Below the pieces are notes generated by a model. It saw only the letters and a program-made list of their open reading frames with translations, ran no database searches and had not been told where the DNA came from. Shown here one piece after another: positions 46,073-54,960 of a stretch of 64,000 nt of DNA. Numbering within the stretch: position 1 is the stretch's first letter; each line of letters begins with the position of its first letter. Source of the DNA: Cryobacterium lactosi. GTDB taxonomy: Bacteria; Actinomycetota; Actinomycetes; Actinomycetales; Microbacteriaceae. The stretch spans positions 186,001-250,000 of the forward strand of contig NZ_SOHM01000007.1 in the NCBI RefSeq assembly GCF_004403945.1, given 5' to 3'. A program made the position numbers and the translations under genes.

Positions 46073-46402
46073 ATGCCCATGATCCCGAACAAAACCAATC
46101 GAACCACGGACGAATGGCTGCGCCGTATCGGCGCTCAACTCCGATCTGTTCGTATCGATGCGGGGATCGAACAGGAAGCATTGGCCCGACGAGCGTCCGT
46201 CAGTCGCGGATCGCTGAGCGCTCTGGAAAACGGATCCGGTTCATCTCTCCGCACCCTGGTGAAAGTCGCCCGTCTCCTCGAGCTGGACGACTGGATGGAC
46301 GGCATCGCCGAGGACTCCACGGTTCCGAGTCCGCTCGAGCAGATGGCCGCTCAACGACGGGCTCGCCGACCACGGCTGCGCGTAGCACATGGCGGTAAGT
46401 GA
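46073..46402 (+). CDS. XRE-family regulator, HipB-like orphan antitoxin
   Basis: 109 residues. Helix-turn-helix (IGAQLRSVRIDAGIEQEALARRASVSRGSLSALENGSGSSLRTLVKVARLLE), then a short basic tail (QRRARRPRLRV). The layout resembles HipB antitoxins, which are normally followed by the kinase HipA. Here no HipA is present; a small open frame overlaps its stop by four bases instead. It may repress itself. Confidence 0.75.
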   Translation: MPMIPNKTNRTTDEWLRRIGAQLRSVRIDAGIEQEALARRASVSRGSLSALENGSGSSLRTLVKVARLLELDDWMDGIAEDSTVPSPLEQMAAQRRARRPRLRVAHGGK

Positions 46403-46674
46403 CCGCATTTGAACCCATTGCAGTAGACATGGTCAGTCTTGTCCTGAAGCGAATTGTACGACGAACAGCTGAAAAGCTGGCGTTGCCGGAGCCACGAAAG
46501 GACACCTCACCCAAGATCGTCCGACCAAAATGTGGTGCCCAGGCGACGCTCGCGACACCGCGCCAAACGGGGCAACTCAAAGCTCACCTTTGTCCCTGTC
46601 GCCGATGGTTCACCACTGGCCTTGGGCCGACCGGCGCACAGCGCCCGAAAGCGCGGGGTAAGCGCAGCATCTGA
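46399..46674 (+). CDS. Small frame coupled to the XRE regulator (tentative)
   Basis: 91 residues with GTG overlapping the previous stop as GTGA. It starts MTAFEPIAVDMVSLVLKRIV and contains PRPKCGAQAT-like and CPCRRWF stretches. It occupies the place where hipA would be but is not similar to HipA. Could be a remnant or a false frame. Confidence 0.3.
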   Translation: MTAFEPIAVDMVSLVLKRIVRRTAEKLALPEPRKDTSPKIVRPKCGAQATLATPRQTGQLKAHLCPCRRWFTTGLGPTGAQRPKARGKRSI

Positions 46675-47490
46675 ACTTCCAGCGGCGGCCCGCCCACCCT
46701 CGGCCGTCGCTTGGCGTCTAGCGAGAGCGCCCCGCGGATAGCCGGCACCTCCTCCGTGATGGCCGCATCGTTCGGAACTCCCTTGTCGGGATAAACCAGC
46801 AGCCGGTAAGCCGTAGCGGGCTCGCGAATCGGCTGAGAACTCACGGAACTTGGGGTTGAGCTCCGGCATCGCCTGGTAGACGGTCGTGGCAAGCGAGTTC
46901 ATCTTCGGATAGTCCAGCTGGACCATGGCCCAACGCTAGCTCATCGTATGAACGGCGTAAGTTAGCCTGCCGGCCCCCAAAATGGTGATCAAAGAGACAG
47001 ACATTTCGGCTGGCCGTGTTTCCAGATGTCAGTGGAGAAACAGTGCCCACATAGGGCCGCAGCAGCGCACTTATACGGCCACTAGCCAATAGCCGCCCGT
47101 GGGCGGGCATCTTCCCTTCAGATGACACTTCACGAAACGATCATCCATGGCCACCGTTCTGCGCGCCGCCCGACTTCGATCTACTGGCGTGCAGCCGTCC
47201 ATCGTGATGTCCGTCTGGCGGTGGACGCACTTCATCGCCATCGTCAGGGTCCGCACCGAAGCGAAGCGCCAGCGGTGTCACGTCGCAAAGGGGTGCGAGC
47301 CGCGTGGCGCCGCTCGCTTCGTGCAGGAAGCTAAAGTTCTTGAGTGCGCGTCGGTGTTGCCACTGAGGTGGTGAACGTTGCGTGGCGCAGAAAAACCTCC
47401 ATCTCCGGCCGGGCAGGAGCGAAAACAGTTCGCTGAGTGTCCAGAAGCTCGGGACGGAAGTGACGTACAACTAGGCGCGTACGGCGTGCA
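46675..47490. other. 816-base stretch without a supported gene
   Basis: No frame with a ribosome site and protein-like composition was found on either strand. A minus-strand frame at 46,926-46,700 looks protein-like in two adjoining frames (MVQLDYPKMNSLATTV then QPIREPATAYRLLVYPDK), so it may be a broken gene. Confidence 0.4.
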
Positions 47491-47910
47491 CTACTCGGGC
47501 GGGCACGGTTTGTTCTCTAGCGCATCCCTCGCTTTGTGGACCGTGCGCTCCGACTCGCTAAGTGCGCTCGCGAGGGCGCCGCTGTCGCCAGCCCAGTAGC
47601 TGTGTCGATCGAAGAAGTCATCGACCGCCTGGTGGTCGGCGTCCATCGCTAGTCCCTCGACCGCAGCTAATACTGTCAGCTGAGTAATTGCATCGGAGCA
47701 AGCTTGCATTGCATCCGCATGGTCGTCGGCCAAAATGGTCAGCGCGAAATCCGCCTCATAGGATGCGTTAGCCATCTGCTTCGCCTGCCATGCGGACATG
47801 CCGACGGCTGTGCAGACGGAGCCGAAGGCAACAGCTCCGATGAGGATCAGCCCGAGGCCGAGCTTCGAGAGCTGGATAGGTGCTTTGCTTGGCCTGACCT
47901 CGTCATTCAC
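47491..47910 (-). CDS. Hypothetical membrane-anchored protein
   Basis: 139 residues. One N-terminal membrane segment (LGLGLILIGAVAFGSVCTAVG) and a helical, acidic outer part (ILADDHADAMQACSDAITQL; FDRHSYWAGDSGALASAL). A purine-rich AGGAAGG lies before the ATG. Not recognised. Confidence 0.55.
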   Translation of the reverse strand: MNDEVRPSKAPIQLSKLGLGLILIGAVAFGSVCTAVGMSAWQAKQMANASYEADFALTILADDHADAMQACSDAITQLTVLAAVEGLAMDADHQAVDDFFDRHSYWAGDSGALASALSESERTVHKARDALENKPCPPE

Positions 47911-48270
47911 TGCTGTGCCTTCCTCTGTCTAACCCAAACCGTAGTGGCCTGAGGGGAAGAGAGCACTCATTCTTCCTACCCCGAGCCGTCGATCATTACG
48001 TTCTCGGATGCCCAAGCTGCCTCGATGGCGTGTGGCGGCAGCCCCCGTGGTGACTTCGGCCATCAACCCTCAGTTCCGGCCAATCAGCGAACTTCGGTCA
48101 CGTCGTGCACGATCATGGCCGAGCGCCAGGTTCAGGTGGGGTCGCCGGAATGACTCGCGGCAATCATCGGCGACAGCGGCTGGACGGTTGCGCAGCTTCG
48201 GTCCAGCCTGAGCCACAGTGCAATGACGATTGCAGAAATTGCAACTCACCAAATGGCGAGTAGCGCTTGA

Positions 48271-48322
48271 TGGTAGCGCCAGTCCGCGTTGTTGGTAGCG
48301 CGGTTCTGACGAAGTGGTAGCG
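48271..48322 (+). repeat. Three TGGTAGCG repeats with a 22-base period (IS21-type end)
   Basis: TGGTAGCG starts at 48,271, 48,293 and 48,315, exactly 22 bases apart, beyond the 3' end of an IstB remnant. IS21 elements carry multiple terminal repeats, so this is probably the surviving transposon end. Confidence 0.7.
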
Positions 48323-48353
48323 GCCCGGGCTGGTTGCCCGGACCGCTCCGGTG

Positions 48354-48569
48354 TCACTCCCAATAGGCCTCGTGCGCGCGGGCTTGGTCGTTGCGGTGCC
48401 GGCGCATATCGATCTGGCCGAGGTTGATGATCTGGGCGTTGTTGGCGAGGCGGTTCACGATTGAGTCCGCCGCGACGCGGTCGGGCAGCTCGGCGACCCA
48501 GTGCGCTGGCGCGGTCTGCGAGGCGATCTTGCCCGCGCCTTTTGCGTCGACATAGCGGCGCCTGGCCAA
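48354..48569 (-). pseudogene. istB: 3' remnant of an IS21-family IstB ATPase gene
   Basis: The frame ends DRVAADSIVNRLANNAQIINLGQIDM...AHEAYWE, matching the C-terminus of IstB helper ATPases. The Walker motifs and the rest of the gene, and the IstA transposase, are missing. The repeat array at 48,271 lies just past its end. The next gene begins at 48,666 on the other strand. Confidence 0.7.
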
Positions 48570-48665
48570 CAGCAACGTGAAGCCGCCATTAGGCTCGCAC
48601 CGAACCCTGCGCGGTAGTGACAGGGTCGCGACGGTCGGAATCAAGTAGAGAGATCGGGACAAGGC

Positions 48666-51611
48666 ATGACAGTGTGGTCGTGGGGCAACAACGAGGCGGG
48701 ACAACTCGGCGACGGTACGCAGCCGCCCGAGAACCGCTCAATTGGCACGACCTATGAACACGAGTTCCGAGCGGAGCCGCGGGAGGTTCCAGGTCTCCCC
48801 GACCTGGCTTCGATCGCTATCTACTCAGACAGTGACTCGAAGGCCCCAACCGTGTACGCGATTACGCCGAACGGTGGCGTTCTTGCGTGGGGAGTCAACC
48901 TTGGCGGGCGGCTCGGAGATGGGAGTGGGGTTTGGACGCGCTCGCGCCCCGTGAATCTAAGCGGGATCGACGACGTCACCGCAATTTGTGGCGGTTTCAC
49001 GAACACCTTCGCCCTCCGTGCTGATGGCAGCGTGTGGGCTTGGGGCACCTTCCGAGCAACCTATGAGTGGCCCATGGTCCCTGATTATGCGATGCCCACC
49101 TCAATCTCGGGATTGGATGACGTTGTCGCCATCACTACGCCGAGCGGGCCATACAACGACCTCGCAAAGCTCTACGCAATCCGCTCGGATGGGTCCGTGT
49201 TGGCTTGGAGACCAGGTGACAGCGACCCGCTTCGAAACGGTGAGGTGACGCAGGTCGAGCTCTCCAAAGCTTCGAGCGTCCGATCAGTTGTCGTCGGTGA
49301 GGATTCCGCGTTCGCGATTTGCGCCGACGGGACACTCTGGGCATGGGGCAGAAACGGCGATGGTCAACTCGGAGACGGAACGACGTCGGACCGTGCTCTG
49401 CCGGTGCGGGTTGAAGGGCTTGGCAGGATTTCAGTCGTTGTTGCCGCGTGGATGCGAACATTCGCGGTGGGTGAGGATGGCTCGGTCTGGGCATGGGGTG
49501 AAAACTCGGGTGGACCAGCGTGGGGCGAACCTGTCAACGGGCTATTGGGAATTGGCGACGCGCCCAACCAGACCGCGCCCATGAGGGTCGAAGGGCTACC
49601 CAAGATCCGGGATCTCGTCGTCGCGGGTCGGTCGACCTTCGCTCTGGCAAGGGACGGAAGTGTCTGGTGCTGGGGAGACAACTCGATGGGGACGCTCGGG
49701 ATTGGAACAACAGTCGACCAATCGAACCCCGTGCAGGTGCTGGGACTCACCGGCGTGGAGTCGATCTTAACCGATCACAGCTCGGTGTTCGCGTTGAAGG
49801 CGGACGGCACCGTGTGGGCGTGGGGTGAGAACTGGCACGGAAAGCTCGGAGACGGAACTGAAACGGATCGGCCAACTCCGGTCCAGGTGCCGGGGCTCGC
49901 CGGAGTCAGCTCGCTAAACATCGGCGGGTCTACAGTTGTTGCACTCGCAACGGATGTCCCCGAGAATCCCACATCGTCGTTCGACGTCTCCAGCAGTCAG
50001 GGCGCTCATGAGACTCGGCGTGAACTCGCAAGCGCAGCCGCGTACGGGCAGATTGATCAGGTCAAGAGCTTGCTTGACGAAGGGGCGGATCCGAACCTCG
50101 TCGACATGGACGGCGATACAGCACTAGTCCATGCGGCCAGAGGCGGTCATCTGGATGTCGTCGGGCTTCTGCTCGAATCCGGTGCAGACCCAAACCACCA
50201 CGGGCGCAACGGAACCCCGCTAACGGTCGCAGCGAGTGGCGGGCAGACGGATGTCGTGCGTGTGCTCGTCTCGAGCGGCGCCCTCGTTGACGGGCGGTTC
50301 GAGGGCCGAACCGCACTTATGATGGCGACGCAGCAGGGCGATGAAGCGCTCGTGCGAGGGCTACTCGACTACGGTGCGGAGATCGACGCGATCGACGATG
50401 CGGGACACACGGCCTTGTACTTCGCCGTTGATGCGCAGCACGTCAACGCAGTTGAGCTGCTGCTGAAGCTGGGCGCAAGGCCTGACCGAGCAGCGTCGAT
50501 CGACGACAGCCCGCTCGGAATCGCGACGCTCAGATTGAACACTTCGATGGTGCTGGCTTTGCTCCGTGCAGGGGCTGATCCCGCTGCCATCTATTCGCAG
50601 AGACACGCGCTCACCATCCCCAACCGAGGAGAGGCCTTCCTCGTGCCGGAATGGGCGGTTGCGACTGTTCTCGGTCGGAGTGATCTACATGTCGGAGATT
50701 TGTCATCGGTTCCGGCTGCCTATTGGGAGAAGGCTGAACTAGTCAACGGCAAGACTCCGTTGATGTTTTGGGCGAACAACGGGTTTGCGGATGCGGTTGA
50801 ATCGCTGCTTGACGCAGGGGCTGACGTTCGGACTGTCGACGACGATGGAGACGACGCGCAAAGCTATGCAATCAGCCGACAGCACCTGGAAGTGCTGGAG
50901 TCGCTATTGGAGCACGGTGCGAATCCCAACGCGCGCAGCAGCCTCTTAGGGCAGCCCAGCTTCGTACTCCATGTGGCGGCCGCGATCGGATGGAGTGCGG
51001 GAGTCAAGACCTTGCTCGCGCACGGGGCAGCAGTCAACGGGCGAGGATCGGGTGGGATAACGCCGATAATGCTGGCTTCAGGAGCTGGCGAAGATGAGTG
51101 TGTAACCCTGCTTCTCAGCTCCGGTGCTGACCTCAGCGCCCTCGATGATGATGGCGATTCGGCGCTCTTCTACGCAGAATCACGAGAGCGCACAAGCACG
51201 CTTGAGTTGCTGCGCCGCAGCCGTGCGGGCTCGCGCCATGCCAGCTCCGGCTCGTCGACTCCGGCTCAAGATGGCACTGAGACTGCTGCGGAACGGAAGG
51301 TCACTCCGCCAGCCCGCCCGGCTGGCCCGCGCGCAAAGAGAGTAGTGGAGGTACACGGTTCTACGCAGAGTGGATTCCTCAACCGGCCAAGGATCCGTGT
51401 CTTCTGGAATGGCACCGAGGTTGGCGGAGTTGACCACGGTGGTCGGTTTCGGTTCGAAGTCGAAGGCGATGGAGAGGCGCGCTTTCGGTACTCGTTCCGG
51501 TCCGCGAGGCTTAACGTGAATGCTGCCGATGCTGTCACGCCCATCTACTTGTCTTGGGATCGCACATGGGGCCGTCTCATCGCCGGGACTACGTCCGACG
51601 GTCGGGTATGA
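48666..51611 (+). CDS. RCC1-propeller plus ankyrin-repeat protein of unknown function
   Basis: 981 residues, no signal peptide or membrane segment. Residues 1-430: seven or eight RCC1 blades, each with a VWAWG-N-GQLGDGT-type core. Residues 450-875: about ten ankyrin repeats (ALVHAARGGHLDVVGLLLESGADPN). Residues 875-930: Ser/Pro/Arg linker. Residues 930-981: beta-rich domain (PRIRVFWNGTEVGGVDHGGRFRFEVEG). Both repeat types are binding scaffolds; no catalytic motif is visible. It sits between IS21 debris and a truncated ATPase gene, and likely arrived by horizontal transfer. Confidence 0.85.
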   Translation: MTVWSWGNNEAGQLGDGTQPPENRSIGTTYEHEFRAEPREVPGLPDLASIAIYSDSDSKAPTVYAITPNGGVLAWGVNLGGRLGDGSGVWTRSRPVNLSGIDDVTAICGGFTNTFALRADGSVWAWGTFRATYEWPMVPDYAMPTSISGLDDVVAITTPSGPYNDLAKLYAIRSDGSVLAWRPGDSDPLRNGEVTQVELSKASSVRSVVVGEDSAFAICADGTLWAWGRNGDGQLGDGTTSDRALPVRVEGLGRISVVVAAWMRTFAVGEDGSVWAWGENSGGPAWGEPVNGLLGIGDAPNQTAPMRVEGLPKIRDLVVAGRSTFALARDGSVWCWGDNSMGTLGIGTTVDQSNPVQVLGLTGVESILTDHSSVFALKADGTVWAWGENWHGKLGDGTETDRPTPVQVPGLAGVSSLNIGGSTVVALATDVPENPTSSFDVSSSQGAHETRRELASAAAYGQIDQVKSLLDEGADPNLVDMDGDTALVHAARGGHLDVVGLLLESGADPNHHGRNGTPLTVAASGGQTDVVRVLVSSGALVDGRFEGRTALMMATQQGDEALVRGLLDYGAEIDAIDDAGHTALYFAVDAQHVNAVELLLKLGARPDRAASIDDSPLGIATLRLNTSMVLALLRAGADPAAIYSQRHALTIPNRGEAFLVPEWAVATVLGRSDLHVGDLSSVPAAYWEKAELVNGKTPLMFWANNGFADAVESLLDAGADVRTVDDDGDDAQSYAISRQHLEVLESLLEHGANPNARSSLLGQPSFVLHVAAAIGWSAGVKTLLAHGAAVNGRGSGGITPIMLASGAGEDECVTLLLSSGADLSALDDDGDSALFYAESRERTSTLELLRRSRAGSRHASSGSSTPAQDGTETAAERKVTPPARPAGPRAKRVVEVHGSTQSGFLNRPRIRVFWNGTEVGGVDHGGRFRFEVEGDGEARFRYSFRSARLNVNAADAVTPIYLSWDRTWGRLIAGTTSDGRV

Positions 51612-52053
51612 CGCGGCGGCAGTACGACGAGCCAGACGTACCGTCGTTCAGCTGTACGCGTCCGAGACACGGGTTGGGGCCGGTGACGCGACCGCGATCA
51701 CCGCGGAGCATGTGCGGGCCGCTGAACCGTCGGTCCGCCGACAATTGGAAACGGGGCTGTACGCAGCCCGGTATGACCGGCTGACGGACCGGGAGCGGGA
51801 GTATGTGACGGCGATGGTCCAGGTGATGGACGCCGGTCGCGGCGGCCGGCCGGCGCCCGGCTTCCGCAGGCAGCGGGTGAGCAGCGGCGAGGTCGCCGCG
51901 GCGCTCGGCAAGGAGTTGAACACGGTCGGGCAGACGCGGGACCGGATCATCCGCAAAGGCATCGTGCACGCCCCGCAGTACGGGGCGCTCGAGTTTTCGG
52001 TTCCCGGCTTCGCCGAGTACGTGCGCCGGCGGGCGGCCGCGGCCGACCTGTAG
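51610..52053 (+). pseudogene. C-terminal remnant of an AAA/Orc1-Cdc6-like ATPase
   Basis: The segment from about AITAEHVRAAEPSVRRQLETG to EFSVPGFAEYVRRR matches the winged-helix C-terminus of actinobacterial AAA-family ATPases (RVSSGEVAAALGKELNTVGQTRDRIIRKG). The N-terminal ATPase core is absent: the sequence is joined to the end of the RCC1-ankyrin gene. Confidence 0.65.
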
Positions 52054-52064
52054 GCGGCTCGCCT

Positions 52065-52109
52065 CTGATTACGTTTTCCGCACCACGGCACCCTGATTAC
52101 CTTTTCCGC
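52065..52109 (+). repeat. Two near-identical CTGATTAC repeats after the ATPase remnant
   Basis: CTGATTACGTTTTCCGC (52,065) and CTGATTACCTTTTCCGC (52,093) are 28 bases apart and differ at one base. They follow a gene remnant and look like the multiple end repeats of an insertion element. Element family not determined. Confidence 0.5.
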
Positions 52110-52131
52110 CAGTGCAATCCGGCGGCCGACG

Positions 52132-52570
52132 CTACGAGTCGATGTCGATGGAGGTGGCGCCGAGCACGCTCAGCTTGACCTCACCGGTGTTCAGCCCGTT
52201 GAGCAGGTCCAGCCCCATCAGCCGGACTGCCTCCTGTGCGTCGGCGGCGGAGCCGGCGACAACATCCTGCTCAATGGTGACGGTGGTCGTGGCCAGCACC
52301 CGGTAGGTGCGGGGCAAAGAGGCGGCGGCCGTCTCAGCGTCGAACAGGCGCACGTCCTCGGCCAGGAACCAGGAGTCATCATCGTCGGCGACGGCCACAC
52401 GGTGGTACACCACACCGTCCATGGAGTCGATGATCGGGTCGGTGATGACGTCGAAGGTGGTGCCGATGTCGTAGAAGGTGTCGTTGACGATGGCGTCGCG
52501 GATGAGGACACCGACGGTGCCAGCGGTTACGGGGGCGGAGGTGATCGTCGTGCGAAGGTCATGCGCGGAC
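52132..52570 (-). pseudogene. 5'-truncated hypothetical gene
   Basis: A protein-like frame (VGVLIRDAIVNDTFYDIGTTFDVITDPIIDSMDGVVYHRVAV; FLAEDVRLFDAETAAASLPRTYRVLATTTVTI) has no in-frame ATG, GTG or TTG near its likely start; the only starts lie upstream in implausible sequence. A severed N-terminus is likely. Not recognised. Confidence 0.5.
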
Positions 52571-52667
52571 CTCGCGTGTCGGTGGTGTTGTGTGTTTTCG
52601 ACCGCATGCCGCGCACTGACTGTCGCCCGGGGCCAATAGGGTGTTCCATAGACGAAGGGGACTAATT

Positions 52668-53561
52668 GTGACAGCGCCCAGGACACGGAAAGAAGAGCAC
52701 GCACTTCTCGAGGCGATCGCCGATCACGTTCGCTCCCTCGGACCGACGCTGCAAATGTCTGTCGACGCTACCCGGTTTGCCCCAGCTCAAGTCTTGGATG
52801 TGCGTATGTCGGCTACGCTCTCGATTTGTCTTGCTGACACGCAAGACTGGTCGACCGTCTGGATTGCCCATGACGACGATGGGACGTGGGAGCCCCTGCG
52901 CGGGCTCCTGCCCCTGCCAGACCTTGCGCACGGAGAGAGTGTCGAACGCATTGCGGACATCTTCTACGACCATCTATGCGCCTTCCGTGGCTTCACAAAC
53001 CCTGACCTTGTGGCTCGGGCTGGCACCGAGGAGGCGAACCTGATCCTGGCACAGACCGTGCATCGCTTCCGGGCGCTAACCCCGGCGGAGCTCTCGGCAC
53101 CGTTTAACCTTTCATCAGTCGCCGCGGAAGCTGCTCTATCACTTCGCCTGGCTGGATTCGATGTCGCCGCCGCGACACGGCCGAGCACGCAAAGTACAGG
53201 CTTTGAAGCTGTGCTCTCAACACCCAAGATGCCAGACCAGGTCTTCTACGTGGTCGAGGACATGTGGTGGCTGCACACCCTCAACATCATGCGTCAGCCG
53301 GAGCAGGTGAACTGGTGGGCGAGTGTACGCGGCGGCCCGCAGGTTCTGGCGGCGCTGTTTCTTGCTGGCACAATGGACACCTTGGGCTCAAGGAATGCGC
53401 CGGACAAAATGTATGAGCTGCGCGCAGGCAAGCGCAGTCGTGCGGAGTCCTTGGAGCGCAAGCTCAAGCGTCACCTGAACCGCATTGTCTGTGCGGACCT
53501 AGACGCATACGCCTCGGACGTCGCCTTCCAGCTGTACTGCCAGAAGTACGAAATGGGCTAG
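52668..53561 (+). CDS. Hypothetical protein
   Basis: 297 residues from the GTG at 52,668, preceded by GAAGGGGA. Acidic N-terminal part (HALLEAIADHVRSLGPTLQ), central helical part, C-terminus rich in Arg/Lys (RAGKRSRAESLERKLKRHLNRIVC). No motif recognised. It stands alone between remnants and a convergent minus-strand cassette. Confidence 0.65.
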   Translation: MTAPRTRKEEHALLEAIADHVRSLGPTLQMSVDATRFAPAQVLDVRMSATLSICLADTQDWSTVWIAHDDDGTWEPLRGLLPLPDLAHGESVERIADIFYDHLCAFRGFTNPDLVARAGTEEANLILAQTVHRFRALTPAELSAPFNLSSVAAEAALSLRLAGFDVAAATRPSTQSTGFEAVLSTPKMPDQVFYVVEDMWWLHTLNIMRQPEQVNWWASVRGGPQVLAALFLAGTMDTLGSRNAPDKMYELRAGKRSRAESLERKLKRHLNRIVCADLDAYASDVAFQLYCQKYEMG

Positions 53562-53587
53562 CTGACTATCCGGCTCTGACGGCACGC

Positions 53588-54022
53588 TCAGTTCCGTGAT
53601 TGGTCAGCCGCCTGACATGCCTGCCTCAGCTCAGGTAGGGTTTCGGCGATCGCCGCCAGGACCTTCGCTTTGAGTATCGGGTATGCCTCGTGCACGCCAA
53701 ACTGGCCGTAGATGGCGGCCAGCTGCTCCTCGTAGCCATCCATGTGCTCATGCCTGAGCCAGTTGACGGTGATGCGGTCCACGAACGCACGGTCTGAGTG
53801 GATGCCCGCATCGCCTTGCCGTCCTCGGTCCCTCGCACGTTCGTTGTACGAGGCGACCGCGGCTTTCCGGGCTTGGCCAATGCTGACGGGTGGAACGCTG
53901 ACCTGCAGCTGCCGGATGTGCTCGAGGAGTTGCTGACGTTTGGTGTCTGCTGCCGCCAGCGCGGACTTACTGCGGACTAACGATTTGGTGGCGAACGCGC
54001 AGAACTCTCCCGTACGCTTCAA
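53588..54022 (-). CDS. Hypothetical protein, third gene of a minus-strand cassette
   Basis: 144 residues from a TTG at 54,022 that overlaps the previous gene by 56 bases. Helical and charged (ADTKRQQLLEHIRQLQV; NWLRHEHMDGYEEQLAAIYGQFGVHEAYPILKAKVL). Not recognised. A later start is possible but none with a ribosome site was found. Confidence 0.5.
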   Translation of the reverse strand: MKRTGEFCAFATKSLVRSKSALAAADTKRQQLLEHIRQLQVSVPPVSIGQARKAAVASYNERARDRGRQGDAGIHSDRAFVDRITVNWLRHEHMDGYEEQLAAIYGQFGVHEAYPILKAKVLAAIAETLPELRQACQAADQSRN

Positions 54023-54383
54023 CAGCGTGAATGCGGGTGACGGCGAACATTTTCATCGGCGCCGCGCGCTTGCTGTGCGGGTTGTCCTTCGTGTAGTCAG
54101 GCGCCCCGAGAAACTTTGTGACAGCGGTGAGCGTCCACCCGGGCCTGGCTGCGACGGAGCTCTGCGACAGAGCGCCCAGGCTTAGGCGGTGCTTGCCACA
54201 CAACTTGCAGACGGCGTTCGGTTGCGTCGCCGAATGCGCCCAGATGCTGCGTTCCGCACGGGTCGAGTACGCCACTTTCCCGCACACAGCGCTGTGCGCT
54301 GTGAACAGGTGGGCGACGCCAGCGCCGTCTGCGCGGGTACGCCAGAAGACGGGTTCAAGCCCGTGCATGACGGTGGCCGTCAT
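53967..54383 (-). CDS. Hypothetical protein with a possible zinc site, second gene of the cassette
   Basis: 138 residues. The start overlaps the upstream stop as ATGA. Cys34 and the cluster CKLCGKH (Cys59, Cys62, His65) could bind zinc, in line with a small nucleic-acid or adaptor protein, but the family is not recognised. The C-terminus is basic. Confidence 0.55.
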   Translation of the reverse strand: MTATVMHGLEPVFWRTRADGAGVAHLFTAHSAVCGKVAYSTRAERSIWAHSATQPNAVCKLCGKHRLSLGALSQSSVAARPGWTLTAVTKFLGAPDYTKDNPHSKRAAPMKMFAVTRIHAVEAYGRVLRVRHQIVSPQ

Positions 54384-54913
54384 AGCCGCATGGCACTCGG
54401 TGAGACCACTGCTTCGGGATCGGGCGGCACCGGGTTCGCCCGCATTCGGCTCACCACATCGTCGCGAACCATGGCCTTCAGTAGCTGGGTCATAAAGTGT
54501 CGGCGGCCGTTCCACGCAGCCTGAATCTCAAGGTCGTACGCGAGCATGTCCGCGGGACCCGCGAACAGACGGTGCAGGATCGGCGCCGCCAACTCGCTGT
54601 CGAAGGCCGCGTATACCGCCCTCTGCCGGTCGAGGTATTCGGTGGCGTGCTGCGCCATCTTGGCCATGGTCAGTGTGTACCGGAAGTCGTGCACTGGGAT
54701 ACCCCAGTTGCCGGGCTGGTCGATGGCGAACGTCGGCTGGAAGTGCTCGTCGCACGTGACGAGCATGTCGGCGCCGTCCAGCGCCAAGCTCAGCTGCCGG
54801 CGGGCTGCCCGGTTGCTGTCGGTCCAACGGCCGGCGTACGACTCGAAGACCAGCTCGTCGTTCGAGGTGATGCCACCACCGACAAGACAGACCGCGGCTG
54901 CACTCACGAGCAC
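54380..54913 (-). CDS. Hypothetical protein, first gene of the cassette
   Basis: 177 residues from a GTG at 54,913. Mixed helical/beta appearance: FESYAGRWTDSNRAARRQLSLAL, NWGIPVHDFRYTLTMAKMAQHATEYLDRQR, WNGRRHFMTQLLKAMVRDDVV. Not recognised. The four-base overlap with the next gene argues for a common transcript. Confidence 0.55.
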   Translation of the reverse strand: MLVSAAAVCLVGGGITSNDELVFESYAGRWTDSNRAARRQLSLALDGADMLVTCDEHFQPTFAIDQPGNWGIPVHDFRYTLTMAKMAQHATEYLDRQRAVYAAFDSELAAPILHRLFAGPADMLAYDLEIQAAWNGRRHFMTQLLKAMVRDDVVSRMRANPVPPDPEAVVSPSAMRL

Positions 54914-54960
54914 CCGTTTGTCAGCTGTCAGCCGAGAGCGACTGTCAGCCGCGTGCGGGT

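Noticed and set aside
46584..46926. Minus-strand gene split over two frames (MVQLDYPK... and QPIREPATAYRLLVYPDK...)
   Set aside because: Looks protein-like, but no relative was recognised and the joint is uncertain, so it is not listed as a gene.
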